A stretch of 64,000 nucleotides of DNA from Quercus robur (taxonomy: Eukaryota > Streptophyta > Magnoliopsida > Fagales > Fagaceae), in contig NC_065544.1 in assembly GCF_932294415.1 (NCBI RefSeq), positions 20,683,351-20,747,350 of the forward strand, read 5' to 3'. Shown in pieces: positions 1 to 11,780 of the stretch; the stretch's first letter is position 1; the number at the start of each line of letters is the position of its first letter. The position numbers and the translations under genes were made by a program. The notes under the pieces were generated by a model, which worked only from the letters and a program-made list of their open reading frames with translations, was not told the DNA's origin and searched no databases.

Positions 1-265
1 TGTTAGGATCGTCCATAAGGACAGAAGCATCACAACCCCGCATGAAGCAGTCATGAAAATGCATCCTCAACAATCCAGCAGCCACAGTGTGATCAGAATT
101 GAAATGGCATTGAACTGTTGAGCTAACAATGGATTCAGCTTGAGGACACGTAGTGGAATAAAATCCAACTTTTGTGCCTTTATGGCCATGCACCAAGTAG
201 GCACCAATGGCAAGCAAGAGAAGCATCCAGAAATTGGATATTTGGTTGGAATTTCCACTCACCAT
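1..265 (-). CDS. class III peroxidase copy A, first exon (partial)
   Basis: First-exon part of a secretory class III (haem, H2O2-dependent) peroxidase; the rest lies before base 1. The ATG reads from 265 and the frame stays open to the window edge. It starts with a hydrophobic signal peptide of about 28 residues, followed by the mature N-terminus with the first conserved Cys (YSTTCPQAE). Next comes the distal haem motif RMHFHDCF with catalytic Arg and His, and then GCDASVL, which carries the partner Cys and calcium-ligand residues. The start is supported by identical placement in copies B and C and by a TATA box about 80 bases upstream. Closest by eye to copy C. The family is known for cell-wall/apoplastic oxidation of phenolics; the specific substrate cannot be told. 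Whether the full gene is intact cannot be judged. Confidence 0.88.
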   Translation of the reverse strand, partial: MVSGNSNQISNFWMLLLLAIGAYLVHGHKGTKVGFYSTTCPQAESIVSSTVQCHFNSDHTVAAGLLRMHFHDCFMRGCDASVLMDDPN

Positions 266-344
266 TATGACTTAGAGAATAAAGACAGCAAAAGTATTGT
301 TTATTACACACAGACTGTATTAAAGATTTGGCTTGTGAGCCAGA

Positions 345-354
345 GTTATATATA
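345..354 (-). promoter_or_regulatory. TATA box of peroxidase copy A
   Basis: The minus strand reads TATATATAAC about 80 bases before the ATG at 265. The same block, with flanking GGCTCACAAGCC, occurs before copies B and C. Confidence 0.6.
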
Positions 355-360
355 AGCATT

Positions 361-620
361 GGTGAAACCAAATTTTTCGAACAAGTAAGCGAATAGAGTT
401 GATCAAATTGAAAGATTCAATAATATCATATGATGGATAATTAATAAGATGGCCCGCTTCAATTCATTATCAAAATATATCATCAATACATCATATTTTT
501 TGACCAAGTAAGCGAATACGATTAATCAAATTGAAAAATTCAAAAATATCATATGATGGGTAATTAATAGGATGGCCCGCTTCAATTTATTATCAAAAAA
601 TATCATCAACATGTCATCTG
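361..620. repeat. tandem ~123-bp duplication upstream of peroxidase A
   Basis: Two adjacent degenerate copies, starting near aagtaagcgaata at 383 and 506 (123 bases apart), share a block with catatgatgg and ggatggcccgcttcaat. The same doubled block lies upstream of copy C (54981 and 55105). It therefore predates the A/C duplication and is a candidate promoter-region repeat. Confidence 0.65.
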
Positions 621-1067
621 CATAGTATTTTGTTGCATAGTAGTATATCATCAACAACTTGCAAAATAAAGGCCCAACAACTCATACATTATTGGCGAAA
701 CTACACTATTAGTCATGTTAGAATGGCTGGCCAAGCTAACCCAATGGTTATTGTTGCATAGTTTTCTCTCATTGTGTTCATATTTTTCTTCTACTAGTGC
801 CATTCTCTTTAATAAAATAATATAATGTGTGTAATGTGTTAATTTTTATAAGATGTGATTTTGGTAATTTTAATTGATAATAAGTAATATTTTTCTTATT
901 TAATGTAATAAAGACATAAGAATAATTAATTTGAGTAATTACATTTTTTATCCTCTCACTTTTCTCCACAACCAAACAAAAGAGTTTTTTATCGCTCCAT
1001 TTTTCTACCCCCAACAAAACACAATGAGAGAAAACTAAAATCACTTCTAGCCTCTCACTTTTCCATC
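621..1067. other. non-coding AT-rich intergenic stretch
   Basis: The first ~90 bases still match the upstream flank of copy C (aacttgcaaaataaaggccc). The match is lost near 712. No convincing ORF or RNA gene is visible beyond that. Confidence 0.5.
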
Positions 1068-1075
1068 TCTCTAAC

Positions 1076-1778
1076 CAGTGGCGGCTTTAGAAATTTTTTT
1101 AGGGTAATCACTAAGAAATTTAAATTATACAAAATCTAATAAATCGATAACTTAAATATTTGATACAATTGCATGCAAGTCGAGTCGTTATGGAAAACAA
1201 AATTGTTACGACTACAAAGCCAAAAGAATAAAACTACTGTCACCATCAAAGAGAACTCACAACTACAATATTTTTCTTGGTACCATTTTTTAAGAAAAAT
1301 GAAATTAGAGATATTTTTAATTGAATAGGTTGAACGAGCTACAAATTTGAATTATTAGTGATTTTTAAAGGGATTAAGGATTATGTTTGGGGGGCAAAGT
1401 TAATTTTGGATTAATGCTAAGTCCACAAATTTTTACAATTAATCTTAGGCAAAAAACTGTTATTGGTGGGTAAAAAAAAAAAAAAATCAGTATTTGGCCT
1501 AAATTAGGATTAGTAACAACTTACCACATTGGATTTGATGTTAAATTATTGTGAAGATGTTGTAAATGTAGCATTACTCTCTTTTTTGTTGAACCCAAAT
1601 TTTTGTAATTCTCAAGTTAGGGTATTCAATATTTTAATTAAGGTAGTCACAATAGGTTAATTTAGTATATAATATTCTTTTAGCAATGTATATATACATC
1701 TTTTTGTAGTCAGGGTAGTCCTGTGACCACCTTGACTTGCATGTGTAGCTGCCTGGCTTGCATGTAGAGCCACCAATG
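1076..1778. mobile_element. hAT-like non-autonomous DNA transposon
   Basis: The ends form imperfect terminal inverted repeats: CAGTGGCGGCTTTAG on the left and, reverse complemented, CATTGGTGGCTCTAC on the right. They are flanked by 8-base near-identical duplications, tctctaac (1068-1075) and cctctaac (1779-1786). An 8-base target duplication is the hAT hallmark. The interior is AT-rich without a transposase ORF. The call rests on ends and target duplication only. Confidence 0.55.
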
Positions 1779-1786
1779 CCTCTAAC

Positions 1787-2530
1787 TAAACAAACCCTAG
1801 CAATTTTGGAAAAACCCCACAAGATATCTAGTGTTTTTAAATTTATATATGTATGGGGAGTAATAAAAGTTTAGACATTATATATAGACCATTAAAGTCA
1901 CATATAAAATGTTATAATTGCTAAAAAAAATAGTTAGAAATAATCTCCAACATTAACAAACGTTTAATTATCAAGTAGCACAACTCTTGTCAATAATTAT
2001 AGTAAAAAAACACAATTTTATACAATTTTGTTAGACATTCAGTCAACCAAGTATCTAACGAGCTTTGGGTAGAGTCTTTCATTGCACACTTGTTAGACAT
2101 TTGGTTAAATAAAAATCTTGTTAGACATTTGTTAGACATTATAAAATATAAATGCACTCTCCAAATGATTTTGATTGTTTCTTTCACATTATAACTTTAT
2201 AAGTGATAATAACACTCTTCCACTTACAAAGTGGGATAAAGCGACATTCTTCCACTACTTAAATGGGATCAAACTTGTATTAAAACCTATTAGGATATAA
2301 AAAATACCCAAAACTTGTGACTTTTCCAATATTATTAGGTTGGAGGGAAAAAAATATCTAGTTTTGAAGGGCAGATAATGGCTAGCAATTGAGTGTGGAG
2401 ATTGGGTCAACATGCTAGGGGAGAGATTTTATAATGAATTTAGTCTAATAAACAATCTTGGAAAAATAAAGAGACGGAAGTAGAGTTTTGCATTTGTCTT
2501 TTGTGTTGAGAGAAGGGTGTAAGTAATTGC
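1787..2530. other. non-coding intergenic DNA
   Basis: AT-rich with short direct repeats (ttagacattt and relatives, 2030-2140). No supported gene or RNA seen. Confidence 0.4.
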
Positions 2531-2670
2531 TGATAGGCCAAGAATGTATTGAACCCCTTGTAATAAATTAACCAATTAATTAGCTAAGTTAATTAATTAA
2601 TTCAATTAACATGCAATACGCATGGTAGCACAAACAAATCACCAACTAAGTTACTATGCAGCGAAAAATA
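2531..2670. mobile_element. LTR-1 end fragment (~140 bp)
   Basis: Begins tgataggcca and follows the terminal ~140 bases of the LTR-1 family seen complete at 20980-21994 (shared landmarks: caattaacatgcaa, catggtagcacaaa). The match stops abruptly and flanking sequence shared with copy C resumes by about 2700. It is a truncated LTR remnant downstream of pseudogene B. Confidence 0.7.
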
Positions 2671-3346
2671 AAGTTACAATACTCTTTATAAGTTGCAATA
2701 CTCTTTTTTGATCCCTCTCCTTCTAATTTTGGAGGTAAGTGTACTTTATAAGTTACAATACTTTTGTAGGCAAAATTTCACATCTACTTTCATATTAAAT
2801 TGTCACTCACTCGTTTGATTGAGTCCATCACACACACACACACAAAATACCACCAAGTGAGTTGATACTATGGGATTATATCATCAATTAATTTTGGAAC
2901 ACACTTGGCGAATTTCACCAGCATTGCCTATCTTCACACTAATGTTACTCATTTTAATCATGGAATTCCCAAATTCTACTTTGAAATTCAGACCAAGCAA
3001 AAAGTGTTGGACAATGGCATTTGTTGAAGCATCATTCCACAACATTGGATCAGACTCAAGAATCCCTTGCCCATTTCTCATATTTCTAAAATAAGAGGTA
3101 TCAAACCTATTAGGGCTATGAGTGTCCAATGCAACTCGCTTTGAAACATCTCCATATTGTGGGTAGAGTTCTCGGAGTTGAGGAAGAAATGCAGGGTTGA
3201 TGGATTGGTCGACAACACCATTTCTTACTTTAGTGAAATTGTACATTCTATATTGGAAGAACTAGCAAGCTGAAGTTCCTATGGCATGTCCTCCAATTAG
3301 AAAGAGAAAAAAAATGTTACATTTGGTTATGTAGAAGTATTTGACG

Positions 3347-3349
<3 letters not shown>

Positions 3350-3386
<37 letters not shown>
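3350..3386. repeat. poly(A) tract in intron 2 of pseudogene B
   Basis: Near-pure A run, matched by a similar interrupted A run at the same place in copy C (52841-52884). It is absent from copy D. Confidence 0.8.
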
Positions 3387-3387
<1 letters not shown>

Positions 3388-3423
3388 AGAACAAAACCTT
3401 CGTAATAAGGGTCCATAGTGTGA

Positions 3424-3602
3424 TCACTGTGCACTCTTAGTGTGGTGGTCACTTTATAAGTATAAGTACTTGTGTACTTGCGGGACGTGGAGAGCAAGAG
3501 TTGGAGTTCAAGTCTCTAGGAGCAAATTTCACACACATATACATTTAGATTATGTTAGAATAGAATTTCTCTCTTTCATATATATATATATATATATATA
3601 AT
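3424..3602 (+). mobile_element. tRNA-derived SINE in intron 2 of copy B
   Basis: Contains an A-box-like stretch (tagtgtggtggtcac) and a B-box-like gagttcaagtc near 3507, and ends in a TA-rich tail (3579-3600). It is flanked by gggtccatagtgtga (3409-3423) and ggtctatagtgtga (3603-3616), an imperfect target duplication. The same insertion sits in copy C (52932-53111). Copy D carries only the unduplicated site (tagggtccatag-type sequence near 62558). Confidence 0.75.
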
Positions 3603-3716
3603 GGTCTATAGTGTGAAATTAAAAAGGCTATATAGCAAGATCGCCTTGCTCATCAAGGGTCTTGTGTGTGTGTGTCTCATATTTGTTTTCTTTTGCAATA
3701 ATTGATTATTGTCTTA

Positions 3717-5464
3717 ACTAGTCGCCAACTCGTGCTATGCACGGGAACCTACCTATTTATGTGGTGAACTAAATTGATTTTATAAAATTTTTAATTGATT
3801 AAGAAACTATATTATTGCATGAATTGCTCTTGTATAACTTCAATTTGTGTTACAATTTGATAAAGAAGTCATTGTTTGAACGTGCAATGACTTACGAAAA
3901 ATATTAAAGAATAATTCATGACTATAAACTTATAACTATTGAAAAGAATCAAAAGATTAAGAGCTTAAAAATTATAAAAATATATGTGTGTGTGACTACA
4001 CAACAGAGAAATATAAGAGAAAAATTTGTTACACTTAAAATAATAATTCATGGTTATAATTATTGAAATTTTCCAGATAGTTTTGGATATTACAAAAATA
4101 TAACTCAAAAAGTCAGATGTTAAAACTTCCAAAAGGCCAAAAAATATTAAGGAATCATAAGATTTACATCCTATAAATTATTGAAACAAAACTATATATA
4201 TATATATATATAAATGATTTTATAATAGAGAAATATAAAAGAAAAATTGATTACCTTCAAAAGAATAATACATGGTATAGTTGTTGAAATCTGCTAAACA
4301 TGTTCAAATATTGCAAAAACTAACACAAAATATATGACTATTCAAAAGAGAAAAATAAGAAGAAGAAAAAAGTACATGAACCTATAAAGTAATTAGTTTT
4401 AAATTTTAATGGGTCTAAACTTTAAACAAAGAAAAAAAATCACATGTTAGGTTGTGTTCCTAGCAACCTTGAAAGTAAAAGTAAAGAGAAAAAAAAAACA
4501 TGAAATACCATCAGCCAATAAGTTTTAATGGGTTTAAACTACAAACAATGAACAAAAATAATCATAAACAATCATAGGTGCAGGGTTTGGTTACCAAGAT
4601 CAGATGGTTGTAAAACACAACATTTCAACATTGATTTAGGGTTATGCAGAAGGCAACATAAATGACAGAAAATTGTTTTTACGTTGTCTGCTATGCCAAC
4701 CATCTAAATATATTAATTCCAAAAAAAATTAAATAAAATAATTCCTAGAATTATATGAGATAATTAAGAAGAACATCAAGCCCTTGCGTGGATGTTATTT
4801 GTGGACGGCTATCCATCACTGCAATTCATAGACTTTGTTGTTAATAAGACAATCGAGTTCAAAACTAAAAGCAATTAGGTGGCCTTTGTACTACAGGATT
4901 TGTTCTCGTTGAAGAATCAACTTGCTTCCTGCTATGGCTTCAATTTGATATGTGTGTTTTCTTTGTGAAAATTTGAGTGAGTATGAAGGGTTTCGACCTT
5001 GGCAGAAGTTTATATTTGTGAAAATTTTTGTTATAGAATTTTAGTTGAAATAGAATTTTCAAGCTTTTGAAACATATATCTAATAGAATTTTATTTAAAC
5101 TAAACTATTGTAATACTTGATAAGATATAAAACCAAAAATAAAAAGAATCTAAAATAAAAAGAAAAAGAAAAAGAAAATAGTGATGACGTGGAAAATTGT
5201 GGGAGCTCCAAAGGCTATTTTTAAGCTTTTGAAACATATATCTAATAGAATTTTATTTAAACTAAACTATTGTAATACTTGATAAGATATAAAACCAAAA
5301 ATAAAAAGAATCCAAAATAAAAAGAAAAAGAAAAAGAAAATAGTGATAACGTGGAAAATTGAACCAAAAATAAAAAGAATCTAAAATAAAAAGAAAAAGA
5401 AAATAGTGATGACGTGGAAAATTGTGGGAGCTCTAAAGGTTTCGGTTTTATATATATATATAGA
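3717..5464 (-). mobile_element. non-autonomous Helitron in intron 2 of copy B
   Basis: On the minus strand it begins TCTATATATA and ends GAGTTGGCGACTAG. That gives the Helitron signature: 5' TC, 3' CTRR, and a hairpin (CGTGC-ATA-GCACG, plus positions 3731-3743) about 14 bases before the 3' end. It sits between A and T with no target duplication. The paralogous intron of copy C has the uninterrupted site (tcttaatcaaattatgg at 53221). No Rep/helicase ORF is visible, so it is non-autonomous. Confidence 0.82.
5055..5445. repeat. 162-bp tandem repeat inside the Helitron
   Basis: aagcttttgaaacatatatc recurs at 5061 and 5223 (162-base period). A shorter third copy starts near 5363. Each copy carries the block agtgatgacgtggaaaattg (one base changed in the second copy). 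It lies near the 5' end of the minus-strand Helitron. Confidence 0.8.
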
Positions 5465-5795
5465 TTAAATTATGGCATATATTTATTCTCAATGTAATAT
5501 ATTTTATTCACAATCAATCCAAAACCCCCAAAATATATATATATATATATATATGATTTAATACTCATCTCACTAATTAAGTGAGAAAGTGCTCCACGAT
5601 GGGCCACAATCTCAAAAGAGAAATTTTTGCCTTTCTTCTTTAAGACACAAAAACTAAGAGATTCGTGTTACTAGACCAGTCCCATGCAGCTAATGCCCAT
5701 GTATAGTTTGTTAGCTACTCCTTGCTAAACAATACTTCTCTCGGATCTAACTGTAATAGTTAGAAGTGTGAAATTGTCAAGACTTTTGGGGAAAA

Positions 5796-5837
<42 letters not shown>

Positions 5838-5898
5838 CTGCTAAAAGATTACATACTAACATCGTAAAATAGGATCAGTCTCATTTCAACAAAATGAA

Positions 5899-6075
5899 AT
5901 TTTTACCACCACACACCCTTGGTGCAATTATCACTCCACAAGTATAAGTGCTTTTAGGGTGTAAGAGGCAAGGGTTGGGGTTCAAGTCTCCAAAAGGGAG
6001 TTTCACACACATATACACTTAGATTAGGCTAGATTAGAATTTTTATCTTGTAAAAAAAGAAAAAAAAAGAAAAAA
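5899..6075 (+). mobile_element. second SINE, unique to copy B
   Basis: Same family as 3424-3602: A-box-like cttggtgcaattatcactc, B-box-like gggttcaagtctcc, and an A-rich tail. It is flanked by aaaatgaa at 5891-5898 and 6076-6083. The corresponding point in copy C (near 53665) has a single aaaatgaa and no insertion. Confidence 0.78.
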
Positions 6076-6819
6076 AAAATGAATTGTTGATTTGATTTTT
6101 TTTTTTTTTGTATATTAGTAACCTATCAACTTGTAAGTTTTATACATCAAAATTTATGGTATCTCTTGGATTACCTTTTTTGTGTGTGTTATTTTCGTTT
6201 TCTAATTCAACTTGTTGATTATTGTCTCATTAGTCATTACCAACAACAATCATGGTTTCATTGTTTAGTAGCACTCTTCCTCACTTTTGTTACAAAACCT
6301 TGCCAGCTTGAGTTAAAGAAAATTAAGTTAAATTACCAACAAGGGCCACAAAATCTTGAGTATTGAGACCCAAAGCAGAAAATTTTTGCTTTTGCATATC
6401 GATGGAGTCATTGAATGCTGGCAAATTATCAGCATCAGATACCAATGAAACCCTCCCGTCTGTGTGTCCTGTGGGAACAACCCAACTTGATCCATTAACC
6501 TGCATGATGAATTATTGAAAAATAAAATAAAATAAAAATAACAAGTACCCACACAAATATATTCAACATCCTATTTCTAATTTTCCCTCGTCTTATTCCA
6601 CCAAATCTGAAGAGAATAAAGTTTTTTTTTCCTACTGATTTAAAAAAAATTTCCTCTAAGCTATTACGTGACAACTTATAAAACAATTTACAAGTTTAAA
6701 CAAAGCTGCATGATTCATTAAGCAAGTCATATGATTAAAATGATAAGTGATTTTGTTATTCACCACGTAATTGATTGGAGGAATTGACCTCCGAACTAGT
6801 TTGGTGGTAAGATTTTCTA

Positions 6820-6978
<159 letters not shown>

Positions 6979-7321
6979 TTAGGACCGTCAATAAGGATAG
7001 AAGCATCACAACCCCGCAATGAAACAGTCATGAAAATGCATCCTCAACAATCCAGCAACCACAGTGTGATTAGAAATGAAATGGCTTTGAACTGTTGAGC
7101 TAACAATGGATTCAACATGAGGACACGTAGTGGAATAAAACCCAACTCTTGTGCCTTTATGGCCTTGTACCAAGGAGGCACCCATGGCAAGCAAGAGAAA
7201 CGTCCAAAAAATGAATATTTGGTTGGAATTTCCACTCACCATTATGACTTAGAAAATAAAGACAGCAAAAGTATTGTTTATTTCATGCAAATTGTTTTAA
7301 AGATTTGGCTTGTGAGCCAGA

Positions 7322-7331
7322 GTTATATATA
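7322..7331 (-). promoter_or_regulatory. TATA box of peroxidase pseudogene B
   Basis: TATATATAAC on the minus strand, about 80 bases before the ATG at 7242. It is in the same context as the boxes of copies A and C. Confidence 0.55.
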
Positions 7332-7367
7332 GGCATCAGTGAAGCCAAAATTTTGGACCAAGTAAAA

Positions 7368-8196
7368 GAATTAACCTACTGGGTGATTTTAAGGTCACCA
7401 CTCCCGAAAATCCACTATTATCAGAACAAGCAGTTATAAGTAAAGGAATCACAGTACCTTCTACCAACTTACAGTTGAACTCTTACCCCAATACCCAATT
7501 GGACTTATTTTATAGTGACAATCTCTCCTTGTAATGCATGGTTCTCAGTACATGACTAACCAATTGCGCGAATCCCAATACGCGACTTTAATCACCAACT
7601 AGAGAAGGTTGTTAGTTGCAAAGTTTTTCAGTTCATCCAGACGATGAAGATCAAGAAGATGCTTGGTTACAAAATCCTACGGTGCACAAACACAGCAGCT
7701 TCTTCACAAAAGAGATGAACTAGAGAAAATTCTGTTTCCGATCACAATCTGCATGAATAGACTTTGCTCAACACTTGTGCAACTTGTGTCACCTTTGACG
7801 GCCCTTAAAATAATCATTTTATATATCTAGAGTTGTGAGAAAAGAAGGCCCAAACACATAATCACGAATTGGAAAAAAATAGAACAGAAAAATCTGTTTT
7901 TCTTAAACCTCGACAGATAGCTATCTGTCAAGCTGCTGTCGAGCCACGGGGCTAGAACAGCTCTTAAAGCTCGATAGATGTTAGCTGTTAAGCTTTAATG
8001 ACAGGCACTTTCTCTGCTTGAATCTTGTACAGACTTGCATGGCTCTAACACTTAATCTTGAAACAAGGTTTCTTGAAGTATTAAACACATCCTACATCTA
8101 CCCAAATACAAGTAAAGTGCATTTTGTCAAAGGATTAGCCAATTACATAAAATAGTAACATATGTTCCTAACATGTGAAACACATATGCCCTAACA
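7368..8196 (-). repeat. 3' LTR of E1, end-truncated
   Basis: Matches 20980-21994 from its TG start at 8196 (TGTTAGGGCATATG on the minus strand) down to about 7368. It lacks the last ~190 bases present in the 5' LTR. Confidence 0.85.
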
Positions 8197-8214
8197 ATCT
8201 CCCCCTTTGGCAAT
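8197..8214 (-). promoter_or_regulatory. polypurine tract of E1
   Basis: The minus strand reads CCAAAGGGGGAGATT directly before the 3' LTR TG. This is the usual copia plus-strand primer context. Confidence 0.8.
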
Positions 8215-8745
8215 CCGAGACAAAACCACAACAAACAAATGAACATATGAGAGAAGTCATAAATCACTCAACTCATATTCACTTGTTGAATACAATAAAA
8301 TTTATCCTAACACAAACTCTTGAAAAACTTTGCAAGAAGAGAGTTTATGGCAAGTACACTTTGACAACCTGTATTTTTGAAACACTTTAAACAAAACTCA
8401 TCAAGGCATCTTTGTGTGAAACAGAAATAATAGATTGCATATAAGTAATGTGCATAAAGAGAGAAAAGAAACAACACATGTAAGGATAGGTGAAAGAAAC
8501 ATACATCAACATATAAAAAAAATAAGTATAATGTACGTCAATAATGGTCACAAGACCCATGTACAAGAATAAATGTATCTAAAATAGAGAAAAGAAAAAT
8601 ATACAAGTAATCCTCACTACATCCTTCAAATATCAACACTCTCCCTAACAAAATGGTCCTATACTAACTCTCCCCCCTAAGTATGACCACTCTCATATCT
8701 AAAACTACTTCCCCTTTTTGTCACAAGTGACAAAGGGTAAGAGTG

Positions 8746-9927
8746 TCAAGTAGACATCTCATCTGTACCGGAATAGCTAGCATCTCCATCATCATCATTC
8801 TTAGAAGCAATAGCACCATCATCGTCATCCTCATCCTCAGCCTCAGAAACCTCTGGAGTAGGTGGAGGAGAAGTCTCAAAGATGAAACCACCCATGATTG
8901 CCTGCTGTTGTGCAATACAGCTGACACAGATGTTCACCTGATACAGCTCAGTAGAGAGTGTATCAAGGCAAGCATCCATGTGCTGAAGCTGTGCCATGAT
9001 GTCCCCGAGAGTCACATCGCTCACAAAAGAGAAGGGAGTGGATGTGGATGGAGCCGAACAGGTGGGAGGAGTTACTGACCCAAACTGCCTCAACCTAAAC
9101 TGCACCTCACTTCGTTTAACGGTAGCGGCATCTATGGCACACATGTAGGTAAAGTGGTTGGACGCTGGAAAGGGAACAAAAAAGTGGTGTAAAATCTTCG
9201 TGATAGCCGAAGGAAAGATAAGCTTATCATGAGTCGCCAAATCCCTATGAACATCTATGATAGAAAGAATAAAGTGAGAAGGAAAATCTATAGTAAGATG
9301 CTTAAGAAGGGACAACAAAAATCGAGCACGAGGCTTTGTGATAGAGTTATAGTGAAAAAGAGGGTGGAGAACAAAAGTCATGACCATGTTCAAAAATCGA
9401 GGGCCTTTTGCAAAGCCCGAACAGTAAGTGAACTGACGGTCACCCCACTCAGAAGGGCGCTCACAAAAAGCAGAGATAAGCTCGTCTTTAGACATAGTCT
9501 TCAGACGATCACAACCAAGGTAGTCAAGAAACTCTACCCTAAGGACATAGAGCACATCTGCAACAATTTGTGGTGTGACAATAATGCACATACCTCGAAC
9601 ACGAGAGATTAAATAAGGTACTAAATAATCGAATCCATGCATGTTGGAGTAGAACTTTTGGATCAGCATGAATGGACATGTGACTAGGACATCACATAGT
9701 GACTCCCAACCCCAACTGTGAATGACAGTGGGTAGGTCAATGTTGGCGAAGTCCGCCAGGATGACTTGGCGTTCAGAATGAATGCCTCGTCGAGAAAAGT
9801 TCTCCGAGAAGGCCTTTTGAGCATCCTCATCACGGAACCGAACAGATGAAGGAGTAGGATCAGATGAAGTGGATGCCTCGGAACGAAGAGGGTTTCAGGA
9901 CGGAGTAGACTTGTGCTTGGGTGCCAT
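8746..9927 (-). pseudogene. E1 accessory ORF (plant-transposon-protein-like)
   Basis: A ~393-codon sense frame between gag and the polypurine tract. Its ATG at 9925-9927 starts MAPKHKS, and a single in-frame TGA sits at codon 11 (9895-9897). The frame is then open to the stop at 8746. A middle region (KFYSNM ... GFAKGPRF) is followed by a C-terminal tail rich in Ser, Pro and acidic residues (AEDEDDDDGA). A pyrimidine-rich stretch ending in TTAG just before the ATG resembles a splice acceptor. It matches in position and general pattern the ORFs at 15697-16896 (E2) and 25586-26559 (E4). I associate it with the uncharacterised 'putative plant transposon protein' family; no function is known to me. 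Confidence 0.65.
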
Positions 9928-10860
9928 AGACACAGACTAACGCAAACAAAAAAGAGGGGGAGAGAGAGACAATCAGAAAAGTCCCGAAAACAATTCAAAT
10001 ATATCAAGATATATTGAAGAGAAAGAACGTATGCATGGGAATGCATGAACATGTGACATGCAATATAAAAAGTATCATGGGCTTAGCCTAATCCAATCCT
10101 ACCAGCACACAATCAATTACACACATCTAAATGCATGATAATACTGTTATAATGCTCATGAGATGTAATGCATGAAGTTTTTTAAGATCAAATCTTTAAA
10201 ACTCATCCCAAAATTTGAACAAAAACTCAACAATTTTGAAAAACCCCAAAATTTTTCAAAACCCCAAAACCTAGATCTAAATGCATGAAATGCATGAAGA
10301 ATGAGAGAAAAAGAGATCATACCAAGTGATTTGAAGCAAGGAAAGGCCGAAAATCACGTGGGTTTGAAGGTTTTGAGAAAGAAGTGAGTGTTTGGGAGGA
10401 GAGGAGACAGACTTGTCAAGAGAGATGGAGGAAAGTGAGAAAGAAATCGCGAACAGTGCTTAAATAGGAACCTTTTAAAGCTCGATCGATCGGGATGTGT
10501 CGAGGAGCTGTCGAGGTTTAAACGCATGTCCTAGCTATCGAGGTTCTGTCGAGGAACAATTCAACAAAAAAGTTTATAAAGAAGCTCGATCGATCCAACT
10601 AGCTGTCGAGAAGCTATCGAGGATTTAGAAGATATGTCGATCGATCCACCTAGCTATTGAGAGGTGTCGAGATTGCGATAAAAACCAGCTGAAGAGCTCA
10701 ATAGATAAGCCAGGTGTCGAGAGGTGTTGTGGAGGTGTTGAGATTGCTTAAAAACAGTTTTTTAAGAAAGGAAAAACACAAATATGAATGCAATTAAGCA
10801 TGCAACTCAACCAAGGATCCAATCAACATTTTGAACTCTCAAAAACATCCCTTCAACAAC
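9928..10860. other. E1 untranslated internal region, left part
   Basis: AT-rich, no credible ORF. Between about 10470 and 10740 it holds many copies of tcgatcgatc and gctgtcgagg-like motifs. Confidence 0.55.
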
Positions 10861-10865
10861 AAATT

Positions 10866-11707
10866 TGTTAGGTTCTAAGGAATTATGAACTAATGTATTA
10901 GAACTTCATTTTGTAATGTTGGCAAACCATGATCAAAACGTTTTAGTCTTGTTTAGACTTTTAGACTTGCTCAAAGTATGTGCTTTTATGTAAAGCTGGA
11001 ATCGAGTTACTGCAAGATTTACTATGTAAATTTTCCTGGCTCGATCGATCGAGAATTAGACTCAATCGATTGAAAGTCGTGCAGATTGTTTTTTCTGCAG
11101 AATTTCCAACTTAGCCCAAGCCCGTTTGAGGTGTAGGGTTTTATGTTTTGCCTTAAATATAAAAGGGAAAACCCTAACCACGTTTTAGTGTTGCTTTTTA
11201 TGCTGTGTGTGTGAATCTTCTATGAGATCTAGATGTGTTTGCCTTCACATACACTTAGGGTTTCTAATCTCAAGATTGATGTCAAGAGCTTGGTGATCAA
11301 TTCAGTTGCTGCTTTCAAGAGCTTAAAGATACACAAGCAGGAGTGCTTGTACTTGCTGGGAATCCAAGAAAGAAGTAATCTGTGGACTCGGAGCTATCAT
11401 GGGGTCGTGGTAGTAAGTTTTCTACTCAAGGTAGCAATAGGATGTTAGTGGTCCAAGTCGCTATTGTATAAACTTCAATTCTTTCATAGTGGATTCGTTT
11501 TACCTTGAAGATAGCTAGGTTAAATCCTCCCCAGGTTTTTTATCAGTTTAGTTTTCCTAGGTTATCATATTGTTGTATTCTTTATTTTCCGCACTTTACA
11601 ATAATATAATATTTGTGTTAACGTAGATTTGATAATTTGACTAAGTAATCACTTGGCTAATTAACTAGGTTAATCTGATTGTGTTTTAAGGGGTCTAAAA
11701 ACAAACA
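10866..11707 (+). repeat. 5' LTR of E2
   Basis: TG...CA ends (tgttaggttc ... aaaacaaaca). It contains a TATA-like aaatataaaaggg near 11155 and two tcgatcgatcga-type blocks near 11040-11080. It matches 17318-18146. Confidence 0.9.
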
Positions 11708-11709
11708 AG

Positions 11710-11720
11710 TGGTGTCAAAG
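11710..11720 (+). promoter_or_regulatory. primer-binding site of E2 (diverged)
   Basis: tggtgtcaaag two bases after the LTR. It resembles the tRNA-iMet site tggtatcagagc that is intact in E1. Confidence 0.6.
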
Positions 11721-11780
11721 TAGATTGCTCTCTTGTTGTAGATCTTTTAATCTAGGAGCTGATCCTTGACCCCGGTTGTC

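Noticed and set aside
8743..9612. Plus-strand ORFs opposite the E1 accessory ORF
   Set aside because: Antisense shadows; no features of their own.
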